Assembly: GCA_002307035.1 (NCBI GenBank) | Contig: DBTL01000129.1 | Location: forward strand, 1 to 6,914 | From: Bacteroides sp. UBA1317 | Lineage (GTDB): Bacteria > Bacteroidota > Bacteroidia > Bacteroidales > Bacteroidaceae | Direction of reading: 5' to 3' | DNA: 6,914 nt | Part shown: piece by piece, positions 1 through 5,899 of the stretch | Position numbering within the stretch: position 1 is the stretch's first letter | Layout of the letters: each line of letters opens with the position of its first letter | Program-made: the position numbers and the translations under genes | Notes under the pieces: model-generated | What the model saw: the letters and a program-made list of their open reading frames with translations, nothing else | The model's database searches: none | What the model was told of the DNA's origin: nothing

Positions 1-234
1 ATGATTATCAATAAATCGGGCATTACAATTCGCCTTAAAGTAGGAGACGTTAGAGTTATGGGACGTGCTACTCAAGGTGTTCGATTAATCAATTTGGAAA
101 AACGTAATGACCAAATTGGTTCAGTATGTAAAGTTACTTCTGAGAGTTTGGAAGAGATAGCACTTATAGATGAAGACGAAAACCTTCCGGGTGATACCTC
201 CAACAAAGATGTTCCTTCAATAGATGAAGAATAA
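1..234 (+). CDS. gyrA: DNA gyrase subunit A, C-terminal end (5' truncated by window)
   Basis: This is the last 77 codons of GyrA, the DNA-cleaving and strand-passing subunit of DNA gyrase, which introduces negative supercoils with GyrB in the cytoplasm. The frame is open from the first base, so the ATG there is an internal methionine and not the start. The visible part matches the final blade of the C-terminal DNA-wrapping beta-pinwheel: residues 18-32 read RVMGRATQGVRLINL, the characteristic repeated GyrA C-terminal pattern (G-R-x-T-Q-G-V). About 27 residues rich in Asp and Glu follow, ending in DEE. Acidic tails of this kind are known in GyrA proteins and can modulate DNA wrapping; that role here is inference. 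The catalytic Tyr and the GyrA box lie outside the window. The next gene starts 37 bp downstream on the same strand with no terminator between, so co-transcription is likely. Confidence 0.93.
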   Translation: MIINKSGITIRLKVGDVRVMGRATQGVRLINLEKRNDQIGSVCKVTSESLEEIALIDEDENLPGDTSNKDVPSIDEE

Positions 235-271
235 GAATAGACATAATATTAATAATTAATCAACAACAATC

Positions 272-1489
272 ATGAAAAGAGTATTATTTTCTATGGTTTT
301 ATTGTTTGTGGCTAGCATCTCTTTTGCTCAAGAAAAGAACGTAAAGGAGGCGAAAAGAATAGCTAATGAAGTAAAACCAGACTTTACAAAGGCTGAACAA
401 CTTATAAAAGAAGCTTTGGTTAATCCTGAAACGAAAGAAAATCCTGAGACATGGGATGCCGCTGGTTTTATTCAGAAAAGAATAAATGAGAAAGAAATGG
501 AAAATGCATATCTAAAGAAGCCTTACGATACTCTTAAGGTGTACAATAGTGTTTTAGATATGTATAAGTATTATCTTAAGTGCGACCAATTGTCTGAAAT
601 ACCAAACGAGAAAGGTAAGGTTAAAAACAAATTCAGAAAAGCAAACTCTGCAGTTATGCTGACTGAACGTCCAAATCTAATTAATGGTGGTATTCAATAT
701 TTCAATCTGGATAAGAACAAAGAAGCTCTGGCTTTTTTCTCTACTTATGTAGATATTGCAGCACACCCAATGTTTGAGAAAGAAAACTTTGTGCAGAAAG
801 ATACTATTTTGCCTCAGGTAGCATACTATGCGACTTTAGCAGCTGCTAAACTGGAAGATTATCCTACCGTACTGAAATATGGTCCTTATGCTCAGAATGA
901 CAAAGAAGTAGGCAAATATGCTATGGAATTTATGGCTACTGCATACAAAGCACAAGGTGATACAGTAAAATGGGTCTCTACATTGAAAGAAGGCGTACAG
1001 AAATTCCCAAACCATTCATTCTTTTTTGGGCATCTTATTGATTACTATAGCAATGCAAATAAATATAGTGATGCAATGTTGTTTGCTGATGAAATGTTAG
1101 CTAAAGATCCAAATAATACTTTTTACCTTTATGTAAAAGCGTATTTGTATCATAACATGAAAGAGTATGAGAAAGCGATCGAATTTTATAAGAAAACCAT
1201 CGCTATTGATCCGAAATATGCAGAAGCTTATTCTAACTTAGGCTTAATTTATTGTTTGCAGGCTCAAGATTATGCTGCTAAGACTACAGCAGATGTCAAT
1301 GATCCTAAATACAAAAAAGAACAATCTATTATAAAGAAATTCTATGAAGATGCAAAACCTTATTATGAAAAGGCTAGAGAACTAAAGCCAGATCAAAAAG
1401 ATTTGTGGATACAGGGACTGTATAGAATATATTATAATCTAAATCTTGGTACGCAATTTGAAGAAATTGATAAATTGATGAATAATTAA
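272..1489 (+). CDS. exported tetratricopeptide-repeat (TPR) protein downstream of gyrA
   Basis: This is a 405-residue protein of unknown specific function. Residues 1-19 form a typical signal peptide (Lys-Arg, a hydrophobic core, then SISFA before Gln20), so export to the periplasm is predicted, with signal peptidase I cleavage likely after Ala19. There is no lipobox Cys at that position. The mature part is helical and Lys/Glu-rich. The best TPR unit spans about 283-316 and ends AIEFYKKTIAIDPKYA, with the usual Gly/Ala/Tyr/Pro positions. A second unit starts at about 317 (EAYSNLGLIY) and resumes near 355-374 (YYEKARELKPD), interrupted by a charged insert of about 24 residues. Weaker TPR-like helices cover about 140-280. 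TPRs bind proteins, so a scaffold or assembly role is plausible but unproven. The ATG follows an AT-rich leader with no Shine-Dalgarno, which is normal in Bacteroidetes. No TAnnTTTG promoter is visible in the 37-bp gap after gyrA, suggesting readthrough from gyrA. Confidence 0.88.
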   Translation: MKRVLFSMVLLFVASISFAQEKNVKEAKRIANEVKPDFTKAEQLIKEALVNPETKENPETWDAAGFIQKRINEKEMENAYLKKPYDTLKVYNSVLDMYKYYLKCDQLSEIPNEKGKVKNKFRKANSAVMLTERPNLINGGIQYFNLDKNKEALAFFSTYVDIAAHPMFEKENFVQKDTILPQVAYYATLAAAKLEDYPTVLKYGPYAQNDKEVGKYAMEFMATAYKAQGDTVKWVSTLKEGVQKFPNHSFFFGHLIDYYSNANKYSDAMLFADEMLAKDPNNTFYLYVKAYLYHNMKEYEKAIEFYKKTIAIDPKYAEAYSNLGLIYCLQAQDYAAKTTADVNDPKYKKEQSIIKKFYEDAKPYYEKARELKPDQKDLWIQGLYRIYYNLNLGTQFEEIDKLMNN

Positions 1490-1508
1490 TTTGTCACCAG
1501 GAGTATAT

Positions 1509-1550
1509 AAAAAAGGATACCAGATTTATTTTGGTATCCTTTTTTGTTTT
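1509..1550 (+). terminator. Rho-independent terminator after the TPR gene
   Basis: A perfect 14-bp inverted repeat (1509-1522 with 1532-1545, core GGATACCA/TGGTATCC) encloses a 9-nt loop. The right arm ends in six T, followed by G and four T (1546-1550), forming the U-tract of a classic intrinsic terminator. It begins 19 nt after the TPR stop codon and should end the gyrA-TPR transcript. Because the left arm starts with six A, it could also stop transcripts arriving on the - strand. Confidence 0.9.
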
Positions 1551-1729
1551 CTTACTTGCTGTAGAAGAAAAGATGCAGAAACATTTGTCAAGGGTCGGGA
1601 ATAAATGTAATTCCTTTTATTATTAAACATAATATTAATTATAAAACAAAAAAGCCAGCTTTAAAGATAACCATAAATTCTCATATTTCCAAGACTTACA
1701 AGCTTTTACCAACTTCTCATAGATAGAAA

Positions 1730-1773
1730 CAAAAAGTCCCGGAAAAACTATCTCAATAGCTTTTTCGGGACTT
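1730..1773 (-). terminator. Rho-independent terminator after dapA
   Basis: Read on the - strand, AAGTCCCG (1766-1773) pairs with CGGGACTT (1734-1741). The stem extends inward through a G-U pair, four A-T pairs, one mismatch and three more pairs to a 6-nt loop (1751-1756). The stem is followed on the - strand by a T-run (1731-1735, then G and TTT), giving the expected U-tract. It starts 23 nt past the dapA stop and is the natural 3' end of the dapA transcript. Confidence 0.85.
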
Positions 1774-1796
1774 GGACGTATTTTTTCAAGAACGTG

Positions 1797-2690
1797 CTAA
1801 CACTTTATATTTAATTCATTGAGAACTTTACGAATCGCTTCAAAAGTAGTGATTCTTGTGGGAACCAACGGTAGGCGTAGCTTATTCTCAATCATTCCCA
1901 TGGCATTCAACATTGACTTAACTCCCGCAGGATTACCATCCACAAATAACAAACTAAATAATTCGGTAAATCGGTGGTGAATAGTTAAAGCATTTGCAAA
2001 GTCTCCTTGTAAAGCTAAACGCGTCATCCGACTAAATTCGCGCGGAAAGGCATTTCCAATAACTGAAATGACTCCAACAGCCCCAAGAGTAATTAATGGG
2101 AAGGTAATTCCATCATCTCCAGAAATAACATCAAAATTAGCTGGTTTATTTTTTATGATATCATCCATCTGAGTAATGTCACCCGAGGCTTCTTTAATTG
2201 CTACTACATTTTTTAAGTCACGAGCTATGCGCAAAGTAGTCTGTGCTGTCATATTAACTCCCGTTCGTCCCGGAACGTTGTAGAGCACTATAGGCAGTTC
2301 TGTGGCTTCAGATATTGCTTTATAATGTTGATAGATACCTTCCTGAGACGGCTTATTATAATATGGCACTACAGACAAAATAGCATCTACTCCGGTGTAG
2401 TCATCATTTTTTAAGCTCTCAGCAATGGCTCTTGTGTTATTGCCACCAACTCCAAGTAGTATAGGGATTCTTTTATTAACACGTTCAATTACTACCTTTT
2501 TTATTTTTTTCTTTTCCTCTTCAGTCAATGTTGGAGTTTCGGCTGTAGTTCCCAGCACACATAAAAAATCAGCATTATTTTGGAGTAAGTAATCCACCAA
2601 TCGTAATAATGCATCATAGTCAACGCTTTCATCTTCTTTGAAAGGAGTAATCAGTGCTACCCCCATTCCTTTCAATTTAGTCTGTATCAT
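1797..2690 (-). CDS. dapA: 4-hydroxy-tetrahydrodipicolinate synthase
   Basis: DapA condenses pyruvate with L-aspartate-4-semialdehyde in the cytoplasm, the first committed step of the diaminopimelate/lysine branch that supplies peptidoglycan and protein synthesis. The 297-residue product has the normal length of this class I aldolase TIM-barrel family. All key residues are visible by alignment with the E. coli enzyme: Thr48-Thr49 in GTTAETPT, Tyr111 in PYYNKPSQEG, Tyr137 in LYNVPGRTG, Arg142, and the Schiff-base Lys166 in AIKEASG. I start at the ATG at 2690 (MIQTKLKG). A longer frame from 2750 would add 20 hydrophobic, non-homologous residues and would place the TACTTTTG promoter element inside the coding sequence. 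It lies 102 bp downstream of ligA on the same strand with no terminator seen between them, so it may be transcribed both from its own promoter and by readthrough from ligA. An intrinsic terminator follows. Confidence 0.96.
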   Translation of the reverse strand: MIQTKLKGMGVALITPFKEDESVDYDALLRLVDYLLQNNADFLCVLGTTAETPTLTEEEKKKIKKVVIERVNKRIPILLGVGGNNTRAIAESLKNDDYTGVDAILSVVPYYNKPSQEGIYQHYKAISEATELPIVLYNVPGRTGVNMTAQTTLRIARDLKNVVAIKEASGDITQMDDIIKNKPANFDVISGDDGITFPLITLGAVGVISVIGNAFPREFSRMTRLALQGDFANALTIHHRFTELFSLLFVDGNPAGVKSMLNAMGMIENKLRLPLVPTRITTFEAIRKVLNELNIKC

Positions 2691-2723
2691 GGATATTATA
2701 ATGATCTCTAAGTAATATGGTCG

Positions 2724-2731
2724 CAAAAGTA
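2724..2731 (-). promoter_or_regulatory. putative dapA promoter, -7 element
   Basis: On the - strand this reads TACTTTTG, an exact match to the Bacteroides housekeeping -7 consensus TAnnTTTG. Transcription would begin about 2716-2718, giving a leader of about 27 nt before the ATG at 2690. I see no good TTTG-like -33 element 19-21 bp upstream. The surrounding 19 nt (2721-2739) nearly duplicate the sequence in front of trmD, which supports a real promoter. It also argues for the shorter dapA start. Confidence 0.62.
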
Positions 2732-2792
2732 CGAATATTTTCTCTTTCACCTAGTTTAATGGTGCATAAAATCAGCTTAAAACACAAAAATG

Positions 2793-4790
2793 TTACGAGA
2801 TGAGTGACAGAAATTCCTCCTCGTTTACTATTTTAACACCCAATTTAGCGGCTTTCTCTAATTTTGCCGGCCCCATATTCTCGCCTGCAAGAATAAAACT
2901 GGTTTTTGAAGAAATACTGCCTACATTCTTTCCACCATTTTTTTCAATAATGTCTTTGTATTCATCTCTGGAATGATGAGTAAAAACGCCACTTATGACA
3001 ATTGATTGCCCCAATAGTTTATCAGTGGTATCATGAGTTTCTTCTTCGGAACGATAGAGACGTAAGCCACTGCATTTCAATCTTTCCACTAAGTTCCTGT
3101 TGGCCTCATTTGCAAAGTATGAAAGAATGCTTTGAGCTATTTTTTCACCTATTTCATCGATAGTTTTCAACGTTTCGAGGTCGGCTTCCTTCAATTCATC
3201 AATAGTATTAAAGGCACGGGCTATCTTCTTTGCAACCGTTTCACCCACAAAGCGAATGCCCAAGGCAAAAAGTACGCGTTCAAAAGGCACTTGCTTGCTT
3301 TGCTCAATACCATTAATAATATTTTCGGCTGATTTATCTCCCATACGATCGAGTTCTTTGATGTCTTTCACATGCAGTTCGTACAAGTCAGCTGTATTTT
3401 TTATAAGGCCTAATTTAAAGAACAGATCAACTGTTTCAGGTCCCAAGCCATCAATGTTCATCGCTTTCCTACTAATGAAATGCTCTATTTTCCCTTTAAT
3501 CTGCGGTGGGCAAGCAGTTTCGTTAGGGCAATAATGGGCAGCTTCACCTTCAATACGAATTAGCTTACTACCACATTCCGGACAATTTGTGATAAATTTC
3601 ACCTTTTCGCCGATCATGAAACGGGCAGAGATATCTACTCCGGTGATTTTCGGAATAATTTCTCCTCCTTTTTCCACATAAACCATATCTCCGATATGTA
3701 AATCCAGTCCTTCGATGATGTCTGCGTTGTGCAGGGAAGCACGTTTAACGACTGTTCCTGATAACTGAACAGGGTCCAGATTGGCTACGGGAGTAATAGC
3801 TCCTGTTCGCCCAACTTGAAAAGTAACCATGTTGAGCCGTGTCAAAGCTTGTTCAGCCTGAAACTTATAAGCAATGGCCCAACGAGGCGATTTTGCAGTA
3901 AAACCAAGGTTTTTCTGTTGTTTTAGGCTGTTGACTTTGAGTACGATGCCGTCTGTGGCCACAGGGAGGTTTTTTCGTTCTTGATTCCAATAGTTGATGA
4001 AGTTAAATACCTCCAGAAGTGTTTGGCACTTGCACATCAATGGAGATATTTTAAAGCCCCATTTATGAACTTCCTGCAGATTCTCATAATGTCCATCGCA
4101 TGGCAAATTTTCACCCAACAAATAGTAAAGGTAAGCATCGAGTTTTCTTGAGGCAACAATCGATGAATTTTGTAGCTTAAGTGTTCCGGAAGCAGCATTT
4201 CGTGGATTGGCAAAAAGAGGTTCTTCCCGTACTTCTCTCTCTCGATTCAATTCTTCGAAAACTTCCCAAGGCATTAATATTTCACCTCTAATTTCAAAAG
4301 ATGGTGGATAAGTATCTCCATGCAATACCAGAGGAATGCTTCGTATGGTCTTTACATTGTCCGTTACGTCATCTCCTTTTTCTCCGTCACCACGAGTAAC
4401 AGCACGAACCAATTTCCCATCTTCATAAGTTAGCGAAATAGACGTTCCATCGTATTTCATTTCACAGCAAATCTCAAAATCTTCATTCAGAGCTTTACGT
4501 ACACGCTCATAGAAATCAGAAATCTCCCCTTCAGAATAGGTGTTGGCTAGCGAAAGCATGGGATATTTATGCGCTACCTGAGTGAAATTTTTATTCATAT
4601 CACTTCCCACACGCATAGTAGGCGAATTATCGTCACTAAATTCCGGATATAACTGTTCTAAATCCTGAAGCTCACGCATGAGATCGTCAAATTCCTTATC
4701 AGTAATTTCAGGAGCGTTTAAAACGTAATAGTTATGATTATGCCTATGGAGTTGGGCACGCAATTCGTTTATTCTATCTTCCACTGTCAT
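2793..4790 (-). CDS. ligA: NAD-dependent DNA ligase
   Basis: LigA seals 5'-phosphate/3'-hydroxyl nicks during replication and repair, using NAD+ to adenylate itself. The 665-residue protein has every family domain in order. Domain Ia (about 1-66) contains the NMN-binding YYVLNAPEITDKEFD. The nucleotidyltransferase domain (about 67-315) carries the adenylated Lys112 in MKYDG, FEIRGE (165-170), NPRNAASGTLK (195-205), TDGIVLKV (279-286) and the Lys in AIAYKF. An OB fold covers about 318-395. A zinc finger has Cys403, Cys406, Cys421 and Cys427 in the same spacing as E. coli (x2, x14, x5). Helix-hairpin-helix repeats cover about 430-575, and a C-terminal BRCT domain about 590-665. Nothing is missing or broken. 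The ATG at 4790 gives the usual N terminus and lies just downstream of a TAnnTTTG element. It is divergent from trmD, and dapA follows on the same strand. Confidence 0.97.
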   Translation of the reverse strand: MTVEDRINELRAQLHRHNHNYYVLNAPEITDKEFDDLMRELQDLEQLYPEFSDDNSPTMRVGSDMNKNFTQVAHKYPMLSLANTYSEGEISDFYERVRKALNEDFEICCEMKYDGTSISLTYEDGKLVRAVTRGDGEKGDDVTDNVKTIRSIPLVLHGDTYPPSFEIRGEILMPWEVFEELNREREVREEPLFANPRNAASGTLKLQNSSIVASRKLDAYLYYLLGENLPCDGHYENLQEVHKWGFKISPLMCKCQTLLEVFNFINYWNQERKNLPVATDGIVLKVNSLKQQKNLGFTAKSPRWAIAYKFQAEQALTRLNMVTFQVGRTGAITPVANLDPVQLSGTVVKRASLHNADIIEGLDLHIGDMVYVEKGGEIIPKITGVDISARFMIGEKVKFITNCPECGSKLIRIEGEAAHYCPNETACPPQIKGKIEHFISRKAMNIDGLGPETVDLFFKLGLIKNTADLYELHVKDIKELDRMGDKSAENIINGIEQSKQVPFERVLFALGIRFVGETVAKKIARAFNTIDELKEADLETLKTIDEIGEKIAQSILSYFANEANRNLVERLKCSGLRLYRSEEETHDTTDKLLGQSIVISGVFTHHSRDEYKDIIEKNGGKNVGSISSKTSFILAGENMGPAKLEKAAKLGVKIVNEEEFLSLIS

Positions 4791-4810
4791 ATTTCCAACA
4801 TTGTTTCGGA

Positions 4811-4818
4811 CAAAAATA
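4811..4818 (-). promoter_or_regulatory. putative ligA promoter, -7 element
   Basis: The - strand reads TATTTTTG, which fits the Bacteroides -7 consensus TAnnTTTG. A transcript starting about 4804-4806 would have a leader of about 15 nt before the ligA ATG. No convincing -33 element is visible at 19-21 bp upstream. The site lies in the 76-bp divergent spacer and overlaps the region that would hold the -33 contacts of the trmD promoter. Confidence 0.5.
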
Positions 4819-4824
4819 CGTGTT

Positions 4825-4848
4825 TATCTTTGAATATTTGTACTTTTG
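4825..4848 (+). promoter_or_regulatory. putative trmD promoter region with two -7 elements
   Basis: Two matches to the Bacteroides -7 consensus TAnnTTTG occur in tandem: TATCTTTG at 4825-4832 and TACTTTTG at 4841-4848. The first has a TTG at 4801-4803, 21 bp upstream, as a possible -33 element, and would give a leader of about 29 nt. The second would give a leader of about 13 nt and lies within a 19-nt block (4833-4851) also found before dapA with one mismatch. Which of them is used cannot be decided from sequence alone. Confidence 0.58.
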
Positions 4849-4866
4849 CGAGAAATTAAAAGAGAT

Positions 4867-5544
4867 ATGCGCATTGATATTATTACAGTTTTGCCGGAGA
4901 TGATTGAAGGATTTTTTAATTGCTCGATCATGAAACGTGCTCAAAATAAGGGACTTGCTCAAATTCATATTCACAATCTACGTGATTACACAGAAGATAA
5001 ATATCGTCGTGTGGATGATTATCCTTTTGGTGGTTTTGCCGGAATGGTAATGAAAATAGAGCCGATAGAACGTTGCATCAATGCATTGAAAGCGGAGCGG
5101 GCATACGATGAAGTGATATTTACCACCCCTGACGGAGAACAATTTGATCAGAAAATGGCTAATACTTTATCTTTGGCAGGCAATCTAATCATTCTTTGCG
5201 GGCATTTCAAAGGTATTGACTATCGCATTCGCGAGCACTTTATAACCAAAGAAATCAGTATTGGAGATTACGTATTGACAGGAGGTGAACTTGCTGCGGC
5301 TGTAATGGCAGATGCGATAGTACGAATCATTCCGGGAGTTATTTCTGATGAGCAATCAGCACTTTCAGATTCTTTTCAAGATAATCTGCTTGCGGCTCCT
5401 GTATATACGCGTCCGGCAGAATACAATGGATGGAAAGTTCCAGATATTCTTTTGTCCGGGCACGAAGCTAAGATAAAGGAGTGGGAATTAAAACAATCTT
5501 TTGAACGAACGAAGCGCCTTCGTCCTGATTTGCTAGAGGATTAA
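4867..5544 (+). CDS. trmD: tRNA (guanine-N1)-methyltransferase
   Basis: TrmD methylates N1 of G37, next to the anticodon of tRNAs reading CUN, CCN and CGG codons, using S-adenosylmethionine, and so prevents +1 frameshifting. The 225-residue product has the SPOUT trefoil-knot signature: TPDGEQFDQ (87-95), LCGHFKGIDYRIRE (110-123) and SIGDYVLTGGELAAAV (131-146). Arg153 and Asp168 correspond to E. coli Arg154 and the proposed catalytic base Asp169. DNLLAAPVYTRP (172-183) and LLSGHEAKIKEW (195-206) match the C-terminal tRNA-binding domain. The protein is shorter than E. coli TrmD (255) because the C-terminal extension is absent, as expected for Bacteroidetes as far as I recall. I start at the ATG at 4867 (MRIDIITVLPEM), the conserved N terminus. 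An in-frame TTG at 4846 would add seven residues but overlaps the promoter element. It is transcribed alone, without the rpsP-rimM-rplS neighbours common in other phyla. Confidence 0.96.
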   Translation: MRIDIITVLPEMIEGFFNCSIMKRAQNKGLAQIHIHNLRDYTEDKYRRVDDYPFGGFAGMVMKIEPIERCINALKAERAYDEVIFTTPDGEQFDQKMANTLSLAGNLIILCGHFKGIDYRIREHFITKEISIGDYVLTGGELAAAVMADAIVRIIPGVISDEQSALSDSFQDNLLAAPVYTRPAEYNGWKVPDILLSGHEAKIKEWELKQSFERTKRLRPDLLED

Positions 5545-5899
5545 ACTTTAAAGTCTTACGAGGTTGCTATACTTCATCATCGAAAGAAACAGGTTTAAGG
5601 GCGGACAAGTCTACGTTAATGGTTGATTCCCACAAAATCATTTTTATTGCAGCGCCCCTAAATATAGAGCATATACAAGTACCTGCCAAATATAAAATTA
5701 TTTTATATTATTGTATTGTGCTAATAGTATACAAAAAATAATATTGCTATTTTTATTTTCAGTATTTACAATACATTTTACTCTAAATCCATGTATATGA
5801 TAAAGGCACCATTTCTAAAAAATGATGCCTTTATCATTAGCTTATATAAATAGCATATTATTATAAAAATATACGCGAATGAGTGTACCGTAATTATAT
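5545..5899. other. convergent AT-rich intergenic region between trmD and pyrD
   Basis: This 355-bp gap lies between the converging trmD and pyrD genes. The only strong structure is the hairpin at 5797-5837. An 8-bp inverted repeat (TGTATTGT at 5712-5719, ACAATACA at 5768-5775) with a 48-nt spacer is probably chance in such AT-rich DNA. A - strand open frame ends in TAG at 5567-5569, with a possible 24-codon ATG ORF from 5641. It has no good ribosome-binding or promoter signal and I do not recognise it, so it is not called as a gene. No RNA gene or mobile-element remnant was recognised. Confidence 0.7.
5797..5837. terminator. probable bidirectional terminator between trmD and pyrD
   Basis: Two 18-nt arms (5797-5814 and 5820-5837) pair with a single C/A mismatch around a 5-nt loop. 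The GC-richer core is GGCACCATTT against AAATGATGCC. Because the outer stem is ATGATAAA/TTTATCAT, each strand presents TTTATCAT after the core, so either transcript could be released. The U-tract is weaker than in the two terminators near 1500-1773. It is the only hairpin candidate in the gap for both pyrD (63 nt past its stop) and trmD (about 250 nt past its stop). Confidence 0.68.

Larger units (their letters stand above)
1490..1796. other. convergent intergenic region between the TPR gene and dapA
   Basis: This 307-bp AT-rich gap lies between two converging genes. It holds an intrinsic terminator near each end (1509-1550 for the + strand, 1730-1773 for the - strand). The part in between (about 1551-1729) shows no recognisable gene, RNA or promoter. 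The dapA reading frame stays open on the - strand for 53 codons past its stop, reaching TAA at 1635-1637. I do not call this a gene because DapA is already complete at its own stop and the open stretch runs through the terminator hairpin. Confidence 0.75.

Noticed and set aside
1661..1672. Small AAAGC-CA-GCTTT palindrome in the TPR-dapA gap
   Set aside because: The loop would be only two bases with a five-pair stem, too small for a functional hairpin. Real terminators are present on both sides.
3132..3534. Two open frames on the + strand (3132-3332 and 3256-3534)
   Set aside because: Both are antisense to the helix-hairpin-helix and zinc-finger parts of an intact ligA, have no family resemblance, and overlap each other in different frames. 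They are by-products of ligA codon use.
4846..4866. TTG at 4846 as an alternative trmD start
   Set aside because: The seven added residues are not part of the TrmD family N terminus, and the TTG lies inside the TACTTTTG promoter element.
4774..4974. 66-codon frame on the - strand spanning the ligA/trmD spacer
   Set aside because: It overlaps the ligA start, the promoter region and the trmD N terminus, and its product resembles no known protein. The divergent promoter model explains this region better.
5712..5775. 8-bp inverted repeat TGTATTGT/ACAATACA with a 48-nt spacer
   Set aside because: It is short, AT-rich and widely spaced in very AT-rich DNA. There is no adjacent transposase or target-site duplication, so chance is sufficient.
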